The notes: generated by a model not told the origin, from the sequence alone. A stretch of 64,000 nt of DNA from Lachnoanaerobaculum umeaense (GCF_003589745.1 NZ_CP032364.1:2108001-2172000); one strand, 5' to 3'. Positions 1 to 8,087 are shown, counted from the stretch's first letter. A program made the numbers and translations.

Positions 1-239
1 TGATTTTGTAAATGGACTTGCAGGTTTTGTCCAATTTGTCTTCCACTCTCAGAAAACACACCTGAAGCCACCAACATAACTAATAATATTCCCGTTCCTG
101 CCAAAACCAGGCAGCAAAGATATATCATAAGCTTGCTACGCATTGATCTACTTTGATGATTGATTCCCTTTATAATATCGCAAAAAGATAGCTTTTTTCT
201 TATAGTTGTAGACCTGTTTTTTTCTTTATTTTGTTCCAT
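1..239 (-). CDS. Membrane protein, N-terminal part only (runs off left edge)
   Basis: The reading frame starts at an ATG at 237-239 and is open to position 1. About 79 residues are visible: a basic cytoplasmic tail (MEQNKEKNRSTTIRKK) and a strongly hydrophobic segment at about residues 42-62, followed by the start of an extracellular region. This looks like the first membrane segment of a sensor, such as a histidine kinase, adenylate cyclase or diguanylate cyclase. It lies 14 bp downstream of the solute-binding protein gene on the same strand, so it is probably co-transcribed with it and could sense the same sugar. The catalytic part is outside the window, so the function is open. Confidence 0.6.
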   Translation of the reverse strand, partial: MEQNKEKNRSTTIRKKLSFCDIIKGINHQSRSMRSKLMIYLCCLVLAGTGILLVMLVASGVFSESGRQIGQNLQVHLQN

Positions 240-253
240 TTTATGTCTCCAAA

Positions 254-1639
254 CTATTGCATCGCCTTCTTTATATTTTGATAAGCCTCCTCGATATAAG
301 CCTCTTTATCCGGCTGTTCATTATTTTGCAAAGCTTCTTTATATTCCTCTTCTGCCCTCGAGAGCTCAAGTCTTACATTCTTTTCAAAGTGCATCTCCAA
401 ATCAAGATAGTTAGGTAATTGTGGTGCGACATAGAAAGTATATTCTTCTTTGGTTTTTGATATAGCCTCATATAAACTTCTATACTTAGTACTCTCAAGC
501 TTTCCAGATACTTTAGAAAGCTGTTCAAATGCCTTATCTGTTACAGGCATGTATCCTGCTTTTACTACAAATTCCACATTATTGTCAGGCTCTGTAAGCC
601 ATTTCAAAAATAATGCTGCAGCTTTTTCACGCTCTTTAGTAGACTTAACTGTACAAAAACCTGCTCCCCTTTGCATAACCATCTTTTTACCACCCTCAAA
701 AACAGGTACAGGATATGATATAACTTCTATTGGTTCTGAAATATTGTTCTCATACGTTACAATATCCTCATAATACAGTACGCTTGCAGAGGATGCTACA
801 CTCACTATGGATTTTCCCGTTCTTAGAGGTTCTGTGGCATAACCATCACGTAACCACACTCCACCTGAAATAGCCGCATCAGCATAAGGCTCCCAAATCT
901 TTCTAAACTTATCTCCAAATGCCAACTTACCACCTTGTAATGCATCTGTAAAAAAGTATTCACCCAGCGACTCACAGCCCACTTGGAAATAATTGAAATG
1001 ATAGTCATGTACAAAGAAATTTTCTCCATCATTTGGAATATCCGGAGTCTTATCATCTGTCCATTTTTCATAGAGTTTTGCCATCTCAAATAGACCTTCC
1101 CATGTGGCAAGATCCTCCTCTCTTGCTCCGGTTTCTTTTGCAAATCGTTCAAACAATGTCCTGTTTACAAAAAGAATCTCCGTTGACTTCGCCACCGGAA
1201 ACACCATAAGCTTATCATCTATCATTCCTTCCTGCACAAATGCCGGAATAAGCTCATTTAACTCCTCCCCTGTGAAATAATCCTTATAATCTACCAAAAT
1301 ATCTTTATCAGGTAGTGACAATACAGTCTTTGGATATGATACAAACATATCCGGAAGATCCGCAGACCCCGGCTCATTTTTTGCTGCTGCAATTACAGCT
1401 TCATGTATAGTATTTGTATTTGACACACTTGTGACCTGTATTCTTATCCCCTCTTCCTTGCCACGAGTCTCATTAAATCGGTCTATAATTTGATTAAGTG
1501 GAGAATCTGTCTGGCCTCCATAAACATGCCAAAGTGTAAGCACAATAGGTTTATCACTCTTCTTTCCAATGCCTGCACAGCCTAGAAATATTGTTGTCAA
1601 TAGCATTACAGCCAAAAGTAAGTATCTTTTCTTGTACAT
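254..1639 (-). CDS. Extracellular sugar-type ABC solute-binding lipoprotein
   Basis: 461 residues with a lipoprotein signal peptide: a KKR start, a hydrophobic stretch and the lipobox LGC at about residues 19-21. The mature part has the family-1 solute-binding pattern: an early LTLWHVYG segment, INR/RFN-type helices, a KSTEILFVNR strand and a late FLKWLTEPDNN hinge helix. Such proteins deliver sugars or oligosaccharides to an ABC permease on the outer face of the membrane. No permease is visible here. The downstream neighbour is a membrane protein that could be a sensor. The substrate cannot be read from the sequence. Confidence 0.85.
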   Translation of the reverse strand: MYKKRYLLLAVMLLTTIFLGCAGIGKKSDKPIVLTLWHVYGGQTDSPLNQIIDRFNETRGKEEGIRIQVTSVSNTNTIHEAVIAAAKNEPGSADLPDMFVSYPKTVLSLPDKDILVDYKDYFTGEELNELIPAFVQEGMIDDKLMVFPVAKSTEILFVNRTLFERFAKETGAREEDLATWEGLFEMAKLYEKWTDDKTPDIPNDGENFFVHDYHFNYFQVGCESLGEYFFTDALQGGKLAFGDKFRKIWEPYADAAISGGVWLRDGYATEPLRTGKSIVSVASSASVLYYEDIVTYENNISEPIEVISYPVPVFEGGKKMVMQRGAGFCTVKSTKEREKAAALFLKWLTEPDNNVEFVVKAGYMPVTDKAFEQLSKVSGKLESTKYRSLYEAISKTKEEYTFYVAPQLPNYLDLEMHFEKNVRLELSRAEEEYKEALQNNEQPDKEAYIEEAYQNIKKAMQ

Positions 1640-1944
1640 TTTCCCCTCCCGCTCTAAATTACAATAGCATTACTTAATACCATTAAGCATCCTTTATCCA
1701 CTTGAAATAATTCACTAAATTTTATACAAAAACTACCACTAAAGCCGGTAGTTTCTTAAATACAAAAAACCGAATCTATATTACTATTTTACCTTGACTT
1801 TATACATATGTCCATACCATTTTTAGCATATCTTAAGATATATGTAATACTTTATGTATAAACACACACAATATATGCATATTAATACCTTAATAAAATA
1901 TTCCAATATACACAATATTTGCTTAGTTGATTCAAAAAACAAAA
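1640..1944. other. AT-rich intergenic region upstream of the solute-binding protein
   Basis: No open frame of note. A small hairpin at 1731-1752 (ACTACC...GGTAGT) is followed on the minus strand by TTTTTG. It could be a weak terminator or attenuator ahead of the solute-binding protein gene. I see no recognisable riboswitch. Confidence 0.4.
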
Positions 1945-1982
1945 ACCCCATAAACTCAAGGTTCTACTTGAATCTATGGGGT
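1945..1982 (-). terminator. Ancestral rpsI transcription terminator
   Basis: Long hairpin with arms ACCCCATA and TATGGGGT plus an inner CAAG/CTTG stem, followed on the minus strand by TTTTTGTTTTTT. It lies 15 bp beyond the left att core, which is the old rpsI stop codon region. In the uninfected chromosome it therefore terminated rplM-rpsI. A diverged equivalent is carried by the phage at 46275-46312. Confidence 0.85.
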
Positions 1983-1996
1983 ATAATTTTAAAGTG

Positions 1997-2019
1997 ATTA
2001 TCTCTTTGAGAACTGTGGA
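1997..2019. repeat. Left attachment site core (copy of rpsI 3' end)
   Basis: 23 bp identical to 46329-46351. Read on the minus strand it encodes the final rpsI residues P-Q-F-S-K-R and the TAA stop. No rpsI body is attached here. The sequence to its left is the ancestral rpsI terminator, and the sequence to its right is phage DNA. Confidence 0.9.
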
Positions 2020-2050
2020 ACGTCTGTTTTATAGCATTTTAAGGTGTTTT

Positions 2051-2070
2051 GTTACTAGTATGTTCCTACC
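2051..2070 (+). repeat. Putative integrase arm-type repeat, left end
   Basis: GTTACTAGTATGTT followed by CCTACC. It matches 46210-46229 at 19 of 20 positions in the same orientation, and its first 10 bases recur at 46232-46241. The copies lie inside the element near both att cores, as expected of arm-binding sites of a tyrosine integrase. The function is inferred from position and repetition only. Confidence 0.5.
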
Positions 2071-2092
2071 AATAACTATTTGCAAATAACTT

Positions 2093-2323
2093 CTACTGAT
2101 AATACTTTTCTCTTTCTTCATCTGTGGCAGTCATTTCTATAATATCTTCCACACGTAATTTAGTCATTAAACAAAGTTTATTAAGTGTATCTAATGTAAT
2201 AGATTTTCCTTGTTTTATATTTTCTAATGTTTGAGCGGATAATAATTTTTCTTTTTTTATTCGAGTGTAATTGTATCCCTTCTCATTCAGCTCTTTCATA
2301 ATATCTATTTTATATCTAATCAT
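2093..2323 (-). CDS. XRE-family HTH regulator (YozG-like size)
   Basis: 76 residues, almost entirely one Cro/CI-type helix-turn-helix: L..KGYN.TRIKKEKLLSAQTLENIKQGKSIT..TLNKLC, then an acidic tail. Such small regulators usually repress a divergent promoter. Here the divergent gene pair at 2538-3700 has a strong promoter whose spacer is a palindrome with a repeated half-site, so local autoregulation of the left-end recombinase unit is likely. It is the first gene inside the left att site. Confidence 0.75.
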   Translation of the reverse strand: MIRYKIDIMKELNEKGYNYTRIKKEKLLSAQTLENIKQGKSITLDTLNKLCLMTKLRVEDIIEMTATDEEREKYYQ

Positions 2324-2417
2324 AATTGTGGTCCTTACTTTGTTTTCCTGATTTTAAGTATATATTATGTCTTATTTAAAAGCAATAAAAAAGTTCTAAA
2401 AATAGAGTAAAAAGTGC

Positions 2418-2446
2418 TTGACATTACTCTAATAATAGAGTAGAAT
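2418..2446 (+). promoter_or_regulatory. Sigma-A promoter overlapped by a palindromic operator
   Basis: -35 TTGACA at 2418-2423, 17-bp spacer, -10 TAGAAT at 2441-2446. The spacer holds the palindrome TACTCTA-ATA-ATAGAGTA (about 2425-2442), and a further half-site TAGAGTA lies at 2403-2409. A repressor bound here would block the promoter. The divergent HTH protein at 2093-2323 is the obvious candidate. The promoter would drive the small ORF and serine recombinase to the right. Confidence 0.75.
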
Positions 2447-2537
2447 AACATTGTAAGATAACTAAGGAACTTACAAAACTTACAGAGCCGACCAGCAAAT
2501 ATAAAACTGTAAGTGCAGTAAAAGAAAGGTAGATAAT

Positions 2538-2798
2538 ATGAATAAGGAAACAATGATAGGAAGAACTTATAGTAGCTTTACAGCGGAGGAACAAAGAGAA
2601 ATTGACCAAATGGTATCGGGTGCATACTATGGAACAACTAATGAAATAGATAATAAAAGACTTTCAGAAGTTGGCGAGTATCAAATCACAATTGACCTTG
2701 AAAACGGACTTTCAGTTGCGGGCACATTGTCAGTGACTGAAGATGAGGTTGTTGAGTATATCAACGATGACGGAACATTCTACAATCCAGCTGAATAG
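2538..2798 (+). CDS. Small conserved-looking phage protein, unknown function
   Basis: 86 acidic residues preceded by AGAAAGGTAG. The first half is helical (FTAEEQREIDQMV), the second half looks like beta strands (GEYQITIDLENGLSVAGTLSV). No domain recognised. It is the first gene of a rightward unit with the serine recombinase 100 bp downstream, under the operator-controlled promoter at 2418, so a role linked to recombinase control is possible but unproven. Confidence 0.6.
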   Translation: MNKETMIGRTYSSFTAEEQREIDQMVSGAYYGTTNEIDNKRLSEVGEYQITIDLENGLSVAGTLSVTEDEVVEYINDDGTFYNPAE

Positions 2799-2896
2799 AG
2801 GCACATAAACAGAATAAACAAAAACGGCCCTGCAGTAGCCGACCAAAGCAAACCTGCATGGCCTACCTCAAAAGAAAGGCAAAGGCATTCTATCAT

Positions 2897-3700
2897 ATGA
2901 GCAAGAAAGTTGCAATATATATCCGGGTATCTTCTCTTGATCAAGCCAGGGAAGGATACTCTTTAGCCGCTCAAGAAAGAACTCTAAGAAACTACTGCTC
3001 TGACAAAGGCTATTCCGTTTATGAATTGTACGCTGATGAGGGTATAAGTGGAAAAGATATGGTTCACAGACCTGCAATTCAAAGCCTCATGCAAGACGCA
3101 GAAGAAAAGAAATTTGATATTATACTTTTCTGGGCATTAAGTAGATTCACAAGAAGTGTATCTGACTTGTATCAGACAGTATATAAACTGAATCAACTAA
3201 ACATTGACTTAGTTTCATATACTGAGGTGTTTGACACATCTACACCTTTTGGTCGTGCGATTGTAGGTATTTTGGGGGTTTTTGCTCAGTTAGAGCGCGA
3301 GCTTACAAGCGAAAGAGTAAGCTTCGCGCTTGATGAAAAATTCAAGCAGAGCAAGTATGCGCCGGCATTTTTGCAAGGCTACACTAGTAAAAATGATGAA
3401 CTGAAAATCGTAAAAAGAGAAGCAGATTGTGTCAAACTGTGTTTTGAATCATACTTAGAAACACATAACCTATCCGAAACAGCACGAACGCTTAATGCAG
3501 CTGGGTACATAGGCAAGAGAGGAAAACATTTCTCAGCCAACTCAGTAAAAGTAATACTGAGGAATAAGACATATGCTGGATACATAAAATTTAATGAAAA
3601 AGAGAAATTTGGATCGCATGAATGCATCATATCAGCAGATGTTTTCAAAAAAGTACAAAAGATTTTAATTCAAAAGCACAATTCAAGAAAAAAATTTTAA
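2897..3700 (+). CDS. Serine recombinase, short (resolvase plus partial recombinase domain)
   Basis: 267 residues from the ATG at 2897. This start puts the resolvase fold at the N terminus (KKVAIYIRVSS, catalytic Ser at about residue 12), but the ribosome site there is weak and an in-frame start at 2858 is possible. Motifs seen: YADEGISGKD, FWALSRFTRS, TPFGRAIVGILGVFAQLERE.TSER. A recombinase domain follows at about 150-265 with the family pattern NAAGYIGKRGK.FS..SV..ILRN..YAG. It lacks the zinc ribbon and coiled coil of full-size serine integrases (450-600 residues). It is therefore either a compact recombinase/invertase or a C-terminally shortened integrase. It sits at the opposite end of the prophage from the tyrosine integrase. 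Confidence 0.85.
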   Translation: MSKKVAIYIRVSSLDQAREGYSLAAQERTLRNYCSDKGYSVYELYADEGISGKDMVHRPAIQSLMQDAEEKKFDIILFWALSRFTRSVSDLYQTVYKLNQLNIDLVSYTEVFDTSTPFGRAIVGILGVFAQLERELTSERVSFALDEKFKQSKYAPAFLQGYTSKNDELKIVKREADCVKLCFESYLETHNLSETARTLNAAGYIGKRGKHFSANSVKVILRNKTYAGYIKFNEKEKFGSHECIISADVFKKVQKILIQKHNSRKKF

Positions 3701-3730
3701 ACAATAACAAATAAGGCAAGAAAAATAGAA

Positions 3731-3773
3731 AGAGAGGAAAGTACAAGGCTAAACCTCTCTTTTTATTTTTTTC
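3731..3773 (+). terminator. Terminator after the serine recombinase
   Basis: AGAGAGG (3731-3737) pairs with CCTCTCT (3754-3760), followed by TTTTTATTTTTTT. It ends the rightward left-end unit and lies tail-to-tail with the end of the phage late operon (holin). Confidence 0.8.
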
Positions 3774-3793
3774 TCACAACTAACTTTCAAAGT

Positions 3794-4225
3794 TTATGCT
3801 TCAGTCTTTGTGCTGTCAGCACTACTTTTCAGAGTATCTATAGCTTTAGCTATGACAGATGGAATTGGTATCCCCATAAGCCCGGCATTCTCTATTATTG
3901 ATATAGCCTCATTGGCTATAAATGCTATTATAACTGCATCCTTTATGTATGTCGTGTGCATAATTATATCAAGTCTTACTGCAACTAAAACTATAAGAAG
4001 GGCAACCCCTTTTCTACACAATCCCTTGAACCCAGCCCTTGACTCCAGTGCACCATTCTCACTCTTCTTGCTTTTCTTAAATATGCCTGCGACCGCTAGA
4101 CCTGTAATGTAGTCTACAGACATAAATACAATTAGTGTTATTAGTGCGTCGCTCCAGCCTCCAAACGCCATGGCTACAAATCCTCCTACTGCTCCAACTA
4201 TTGAATACAAAATATTTGCTCTCAT
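3794..4225 (-). CDS. Phage holin, TcdE/phage_holin_4 family
   Basis: 143 residues with about three hydrophobic segments and the family signature FMSVDYITGLAVAGIFKKSKKSENGALESRAGFKGLCRK, interrupted here only by my line of sight. Holins form lesions in the cytoplasmic membrane that release or activate endolysin at the end of the lytic cycle. The gene is last in the leftward late operon, 25 bp after the endolysin, which is the usual lysis-cassette order in Clostridia phages. The C-terminal tail is polar, as in relatives. Confidence 0.9.
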   Translation of the reverse strand: MRANILYSIVGAVGGFVAMAFGGWSDALITLIVFMSVDYITGLAVAGIFKKSKKSENGALESRAGFKGLCRKGVALLIVLVAVRLDIIMHTTYIKDAVIIAFIANEAISIIENAGLMGIPIPSVIAKAIDTLKSSADSTKTEA

Positions 4226-4249
4226 TTTAATCGTCCTTTCTCATCATTC

Positions 4250-5167
4250 CTACTCTGCCAAATCGTACTTATCTAAATCAGGGGTAGAAGTATCATACTC
4301 TTTCTGATACTTGCCATCAGCGTCAACCCAATAATACAGATCCTTATCAGCATCCTTTATATATACACTTCTTGCAAGTACTCCACTTTGAGTAAGATAG
4401 AAGTCTAACCCATCAATGTTTACCCACTGCTCACTGAGCATAGCACCATCGGCAGGATTCATATAGTACCAGTCTTCTCCCTGCTTAAACCAGCCTTTAA
4501 TCATAAAGCCCTTTTGGTCAAAGACGTACCAACGACCATTTATGTATGCCCACCTGCCTGCAATAATACTCTGTGGTGTGTCGGCATACCACCACTGTCC
4601 GCTCTCAGACACATTCCAGCCAAGCGGATATTCTACCTGTGCAGGTTTAGTCTTCCCCGCTTTCTTACCGTCCTGTAGTGTTATAGCGGTGTGGTGGAAC
4701 TCATATAAAAGTATGTCTCCGCGCTTTAGATATTCATCTGATAGCAAGTACTTAGGTGCGGTTAAGAGTTCAAATTCTCCCGTTCTAAGTAGTGCCGCTG
4801 CCTCATTGCCTGTGTAGATGTCTCCTGATACTCTTATGCCTGCGGCATTTACACATACGGATACAAGAGCACTGCAATCGGTCTCGCAAACTGTTTTTAC
4901 ATCTTCTATCTTCCAGCCGTTGGCCTTGCAGAGACTATATAGAGTGGTTCTCTGATTTTGGTCGTATCCGATATAGTCGTTTTTGCAGGCCTTTTCCATG
5001 GCAGCGGCTATCTTCTCTGCTATACTTGGATTCTTTGCCCTTAAAACTTTGTTCCACGGGCGGTTGTACCACTCGCGGATTAAAACCTCTCTTCCGTCCT
5101 GATCTCCGGCAGCGCCACCACTGTATCTTCCTCTTTCATCTCTGCTTGCTTGTCCAATTTTAATCAT
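4250..5167 (-). CDS. Endolysin: NlpC/P60-like peptidoglycan hydrolase with cell-wall-binding repeats
   Basis: 305 residues. The N-terminal half (1-165) has the cysteine-peptidase/amidase pattern ETDCSALVSVCVNAAGI with catalytic Cys and a later HHTAI.L histidine. From about 180 to 285 there are tandem aromatic repeats (GQWWYADTPQ, GRWAYINGRWYVF, WFKQGEDWYYMNP, QWVNIDGLDFYL) typical of CW_binding_1 choline/glucan-binding modules. There is no signal peptide, so export would need the downstream holin. The final 20 residues are acidic and not part of a repeat. Specific bond cleavage cannot be assigned from sequence. Confidence 0.88.
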   Translation of the reverse strand: MIKIGQASRDERGRYSGGAAGDQDGREVLIREWYNRPWNKVLRAKNPSIAEKIAAAMEKACKNDYIGYDQNQRTTLYSLCKANGWKIEDVKTVCETDCSALVSVCVNAAGIRVSGDIYTGNEAAALLRTGEFELLTAPKYLLSDEYLKRGDILLYEFHHTAITLQDGKKAGKTKPAQVEYPLGWNVSESGQWWYADTPQSIIAGRWAYINGRWYVFDQKGFMIKGWFKQGEDWYYMNPADGAMLSEQWVNIDGLDFYLTQSGVLARSVYIKDADKDLYYWVDADGKYQKEYDTSTPDLDKYDLAE

Positions 5168-5185
5168 AAACTCAACCTTTCTTGC

Positions 5186-5214
5186 AATAAAAAAGCACCC
5201 TTAATAGGTGCTTT
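5186..5214 (-). terminator. Terminator between hicB and the lysis genes
   Basis: AAAGCACC (5192-5199) pairs with GGTGCTTT (5207-5214), and the minus-strand tail is TTTTTTATTG. It would end hicAB transcripts before the endolysin. Late transcripts must read through it or be antiterminated. Confidence 0.75.
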
Positions 5215-5221
5215 AAAATAC

Positions 5222-5620
5222 TTATGAAATCTGCTGTCTTAACGCTTCCTGTAAAACTTGTGAAAAGTTTATATTTCTTTCAAGCGCCGCCGCATTTAAC
5301 CATGCAGGCAATGTTACTGTTCTGTTTACAGATTTATTCACATTTGCATTTCTAATACTTGGCATATAAACGTCCACCAACACAGCTCTTTCATTATCCC
5401 CTAATTCTAGATCGCACAACCTACTTGCAGGTGGTATAGGTTCTCCGTCCTCTTCAAGACCGTTAAGTACACACCCAAGTAAATCTCTGGCGGATAAAAG
5501 TGCATCCTTTTCATCCTCACCACTTGTAGCACAATCTAAATCCGGAAATGTTACTGCTATCTCTTTTCTGTCCTCGTATGTAAATATAGCAGGATAATAA
5601 TATCTATCAACTTTCTTCAT
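5222..5620 (-). CDS. hicB: HicB-family antitoxin (locus 1)
   Basis: 132 residues from the ATG at 5618-5620, preceded by AAGGAGAGCTAT. An in-frame extension to 5656 has no good ribosome site. The N-terminal half is the HicB fold (RYYYPAIFTYEDRKEIAVTFPDLDCATSGE...). The C-terminal part (VTLPAWLNAAALERNINFSQVLQEALRQ) is a ribbon-helix-helix DNA-binding segment. It neutralises the adjacent HicA and represses the locus. hicA lies upstream, with a 57-bp gap from hicA's stop. The second hicB in this phage (28104-28502) has the same architecture and a related C terminus. Confidence 0.9.
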   Translation of the reverse strand: MKKVDRYYYPAIFTYEDRKEIAVTFPDLDCATSGEDEKDALLSARDLLGCVLNGLEEDGEPIPPASRLCDLELGDNERAVLVDVYMPSIRNANVNKSVNRTVTLPAWLNAAALERNINFSQVLQEALRQQIS

Positions 5621-5677
5621 ATAGCTCTCCTTATATAAAAATATGTAAATCATCAAGAGGGAAGCCCCCCGTCAGGG

Positions 5678-5878
5678 TTATTGAAACTTTAACCCTGACT
5701 GTCTTTCAATGCTTCTAAGCGTTTTAAGTGGTATATCCTTGTCCGGATGCTTAACAGTTGTTCGCCCTTTTTTAGTTGGATGTTTGAACTGTAAGTGACT
5801 TGTTCCGGTTTTAGGTAATTCATACCAACCATCTTCTTTTAGTATTTTTATCACTTCCCTTGATGAGTAACTTTTCAT
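5678..5878 (-). CDS. hicA: HicA-family mRNA interferase toxin (locus 1)
   Basis: 66 residues. It has the dsRNA-binding-like HicA fold: SSREVIKILKEDGWYELPKTGTSHLQFKHP...TTVKHPDKDIPLKTLRSIERQSGL, with the active His in TSHLQF. HicA cleaves translated mRNA and is held inactive by HicB. It is first in its operon, with a GGAGG site and a consensus promoter just upstream. In a prophage such a pair could stabilise the element or block other phages. Confidence 0.92.
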   Translation of the reverse strand: MKSYSSREVIKILKEDGWYELPKTGTSHLQFKHPTKKGRTTVKHPDKDIPLKTLRSIERQSGLKFQ

Positions 5879-5899
5879 TTCTTACCTCCTTATGACTAT

Positions 5900-5956
5900 A
5901 CAATAACACATATAATTATATTTGTCAATAGGAATTACACATATTTTTATATTTGT
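5900..5956 (-). promoter_or_regulatory. hicAB locus 1 promoter with two direct operator repeats
   Basis: On the minus strand: -35 TTGACA (5923-5928), 17-bp spacer, -10 TATTGT (5900-5905). Two 20-bp direct repeats, ACACATATAATTATATTTGT (5906-5925) and ACACATATTTTTATATTTGT (5937-5956), overlap the spacer and lie just upstream. They are 31 bp apart, about three helical turns, and are likely HicB binding sites. Confidence 0.75.
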
Positions 5957-5961
5957 TGTGT

Positions 5962-6105
5962 CTACATCATTAAATACTCATCAGTTTTCATGAACTCCTC
6001 AACTGCTGTTCTGTACTTCTCCGGAACTTCATCTATTGTCATCAGCCCATACTTGATTCGTGATGCATAAAATCTAACATATACTTTCATTTTCTTCTTA
6101 CTCAT
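5962..6105 (-). CDS. XkdX / CD1375-like small tail-region protein
   Basis: 47 residues (MSKKKMKVYVRFYASRIKYG..., ending TDEYLMM). The ATG at 6103-6105 overlaps the end of the upstream gene by 8 bp. The pattern 'short basic beta start, IKYGLMTIDEVPEKYR..V.EFM' matches the tiny XkdX-type proteins that follow tail fibre genes in Firmicute myophages and PBSX. Role unknown. Confidence 0.65.
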   Translation of the reverse strand: MSKKKMKVYVRFYASRIKYGLMTIDEVPEKYRTAVEEFMKTDEYLMM

Positions 6106-6475
6106 TGCCTTCTTCCTCCTCATCGCTGTTCATCAGTTCAAGCATCATATTTGATAGGGCATCTATACGACCTGTCAAAGTGGCTTCTACTTGCTCTACT
6201 TTATCCATTGCCCTGAACATGAGTAGAGCTTGTATCTGTGTAATAGCTCCAAGCTCATTTTTTATAAAGGTAGTAGTGATGCCCTGCAGCTTCAGACCTG
6301 TTACAGTATCCTCGCCGCCGTCACTTTGCACTGTCATGATTACAGTGTTTGCATCTGTAAGCTTGTCCTTAAGCTCATCAAGCTTTGCAAAATTATCAAT
6401 TATTGTGACAAAAGTATCGCCGTAGTGCGTCGAGAGTTCTATCTCTGTTTTATCTTTTAATATCAATTTACTCAT
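6098..6475 (-). CDS. Phage hypothetical protein downstream of tail fibre
   Basis: 125 residues. The N-terminal half looks like a beta-rich domain (LILKDKTEIELSTHYGDTFVTIIDNFAKLDELKDKLTDAN), followed by a helix and an acidic tail (DEEEEGNE). It lies between the fibre and the XkdX-like gene, a position often held by small tail accessory proteins or chaperones. I do not recognise the family by name with confidence. Confidence 0.7.
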   Translation of the reverse strand: MSKLILKDKTEIELSTHYGDTFVTIIDNFAKLDELKDKLTDANTVIMTVQSDGGEDTVTGLKLQGITTTFIKNELGAITQIQALLMFRAMDKVEQVEATLTGRIDALSNMMLELMNSDEEEEGNE

Positions 6476-6485
6476 TCTTAGCCTC

Positions 6486-8087
6486 CTAATTAATTAATTC
6501 TATATCTGTAAAAGTTACATTTCCTGCAATGCTTGCACCATTGTAGTCAGAGAAAGGCACTGCACATAATGCAATAAAAACATCCGTATTTATTGCTGAT
6601 GTATCTATCACAAACTCGTATACTCCACCATCATATATCTGCGCCTGATAGTACCTATGTTCCTTACTCGCATTAGCAAGAATCTGTCTTCGATTAGCTG
6701 CATTATACAGTCCGACGAACACTTCAACTCCAGCGGACCTACTAGCATTAGTTGAGTTGCTCGTAACATCTAATCTATACTTTACTTTTATTTGCTTAAA
6801 AAAAGTCATCAGTATTGCTCTATCTAAAACAAATCCAGCATAGTTATTGAAAAAATGATAATTGTTTGATCCAAGCAAACTTATAGTAGTACCACCATCA
6901 TATCGTGCGTAATTATGTACAGATACAGACCTGTCTCTTAATATATTAGCCTCTGGAAAGTCCTTGTCCGCCACTCCCCCTACATAAATTGTATTGAAAG
7001 TGGCATTCCTAAAAACCGGTCTTCCGATCCTATAGTCTGGAAGTCCTCCGGGTACACCGAACATATTTACACCCTCACGAATATTTTCAGAGAGTACATA
7101 TGGGGCAGGTAAAAACACATAATTAGCTCCTTGAATGAAATGCCCATTTGGAATCTTAGTTACAATTCCTCGTCCTCTATTAGCACCTGTAGTATCATCC
7201 CAAGCGAATCCGTTGTTATCTACTGCACTTATTACATCTCCAGTGCTACAAATCCAACGGGGTATTGCTCCCTCAAACTTAACGCCGTGCACAGAAGTTG
7301 CTGTCTGCCATTGCAACACAGAATCCGCTCCTGCTGTACCTAAATTAGTTGCGTCGATACAAGTATGGGGATGACCATCACCTCTGTAATAGTAGCCATT
7401 ACCATATGGTAAATCTATATATAAAATAGGATTGTTTTTATCAGACCAGCTGTCAATCCCATATGTTGTAGATTTGTTGATTCTATAGTTGCTATCCTGA
7501 GTATTGACCATTTTAATTTGACCTTGTTCTTCACAAGTCCTTGTATCTGACAAGGTTTTCTCTGGATGGTAGTTTACAGCACTCTTTGCAAGTGCTGGAG
7601 ATACTAAAACATATGGCTTCCATTGTCTATTTCCACCCATATGATAATACCCCTCCTCAATTCTAACAACATATCCACCATCTGGTTGATACATAAACAT
7701 TTCTGTACAGTCTGGACCTCTATATCCTCTAACCGGTATTCTGCCTCTAACACCTGATACTTGTAGTGTGTCAAGCATTTTGTTAGCATCTAAATGAATA
7801 CCGTTAGCCAATACAGCATATGGAATACTGACATAAGGTTTCCACTGGTCTACTTGTGCATAATAACCCTGTTCAATCCTAGCAAAATACTTACTCTCCC
7901 AATAGGCATCTCCAAATTCTACAGTAACCATTCCATTTCCACGGTTTATCATTTCACCTTCTACTATTTCATCATCACTGTCTGATGTAATTGTTCTATA
8001 TCCTTGTAAAACTTGAGCTTTGCCGGCAGTCACATCATCAGATGTAACTCCTCCTGTGCCTCCTGCCATCAAAATTGCATCAGCCAT
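6486..8087 (-). CDS. Tail fibre / receptor-binding-type protein
   Basis: 533 residues. After a short N-terminal helix (TAGKAQVLQGYRTITSDSDDEIVEG) there are repeats of about 50-60 residues with the core GYY...KPYV...A...L..T...G at about 70-115 and 145-190, and a more diverged one near 325-350 (NGHFIQGANYVFLPAPYVL). The C-terminal 170 residues are beta-rich with aromatic residues, like a carbohydrate-binding tip. It follows the collar-fibre gene with a 1-bp gap, so it is probably the distal fibre that contacts the host surface. Confidence 0.75.
   Translation of the reverse strand: MADAILMAGGTGGVTSDDVTAGKAQVLQGYRTITSDSDDEIVEGEMINRGNGMVTVEFGDAYWESKYFARIEQGYYAQVDQWKPYVSIPYAVLANGIHLDANKMLDTLQVSGVRGRIPVRGYRGPDCTEMFMYQPDGGYVVRIEEGYYHMGGNRQWKPYVLVSPALAKSAVNYHPEKTLSDTRTCEEQGQIKMVNTQDSNYRINKSTTYGIDSWSDKNNPILYIDLPYGNGYYYRGDGHPHTCIDATNLGTAGADSVLQWQTATSVHGVKFEGAIPRWICSTGDVISAVDNNGFAWDDTTGANRGRGIVTKIPNGHFIQGANYVFLPAPYVLSENIREGVNMFGVPGGLPDYRIGRPVFRNATFNTIYVGGVADKDFPEANILRDRSVSVHNYARYDGGTTISLLGSNNYHFFNNYAGFVLDRAILMTFFKQIKVKYRLDVTSNSTNASRSAGVEVFVGLYNAANRRQILANASKEHRYYQAQIYDGGVYEFVIDTSAINTDVFIALCAVPFSDYNGASIAGNVTFTDIELIN

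Noticed and set aside
2365..2609. Hydrophobic leftward ORFs across the 2418 promoter
   Set aside because: They overlap an evident promoter/operator and the start of a better rightward gene and have low-complexity composition.
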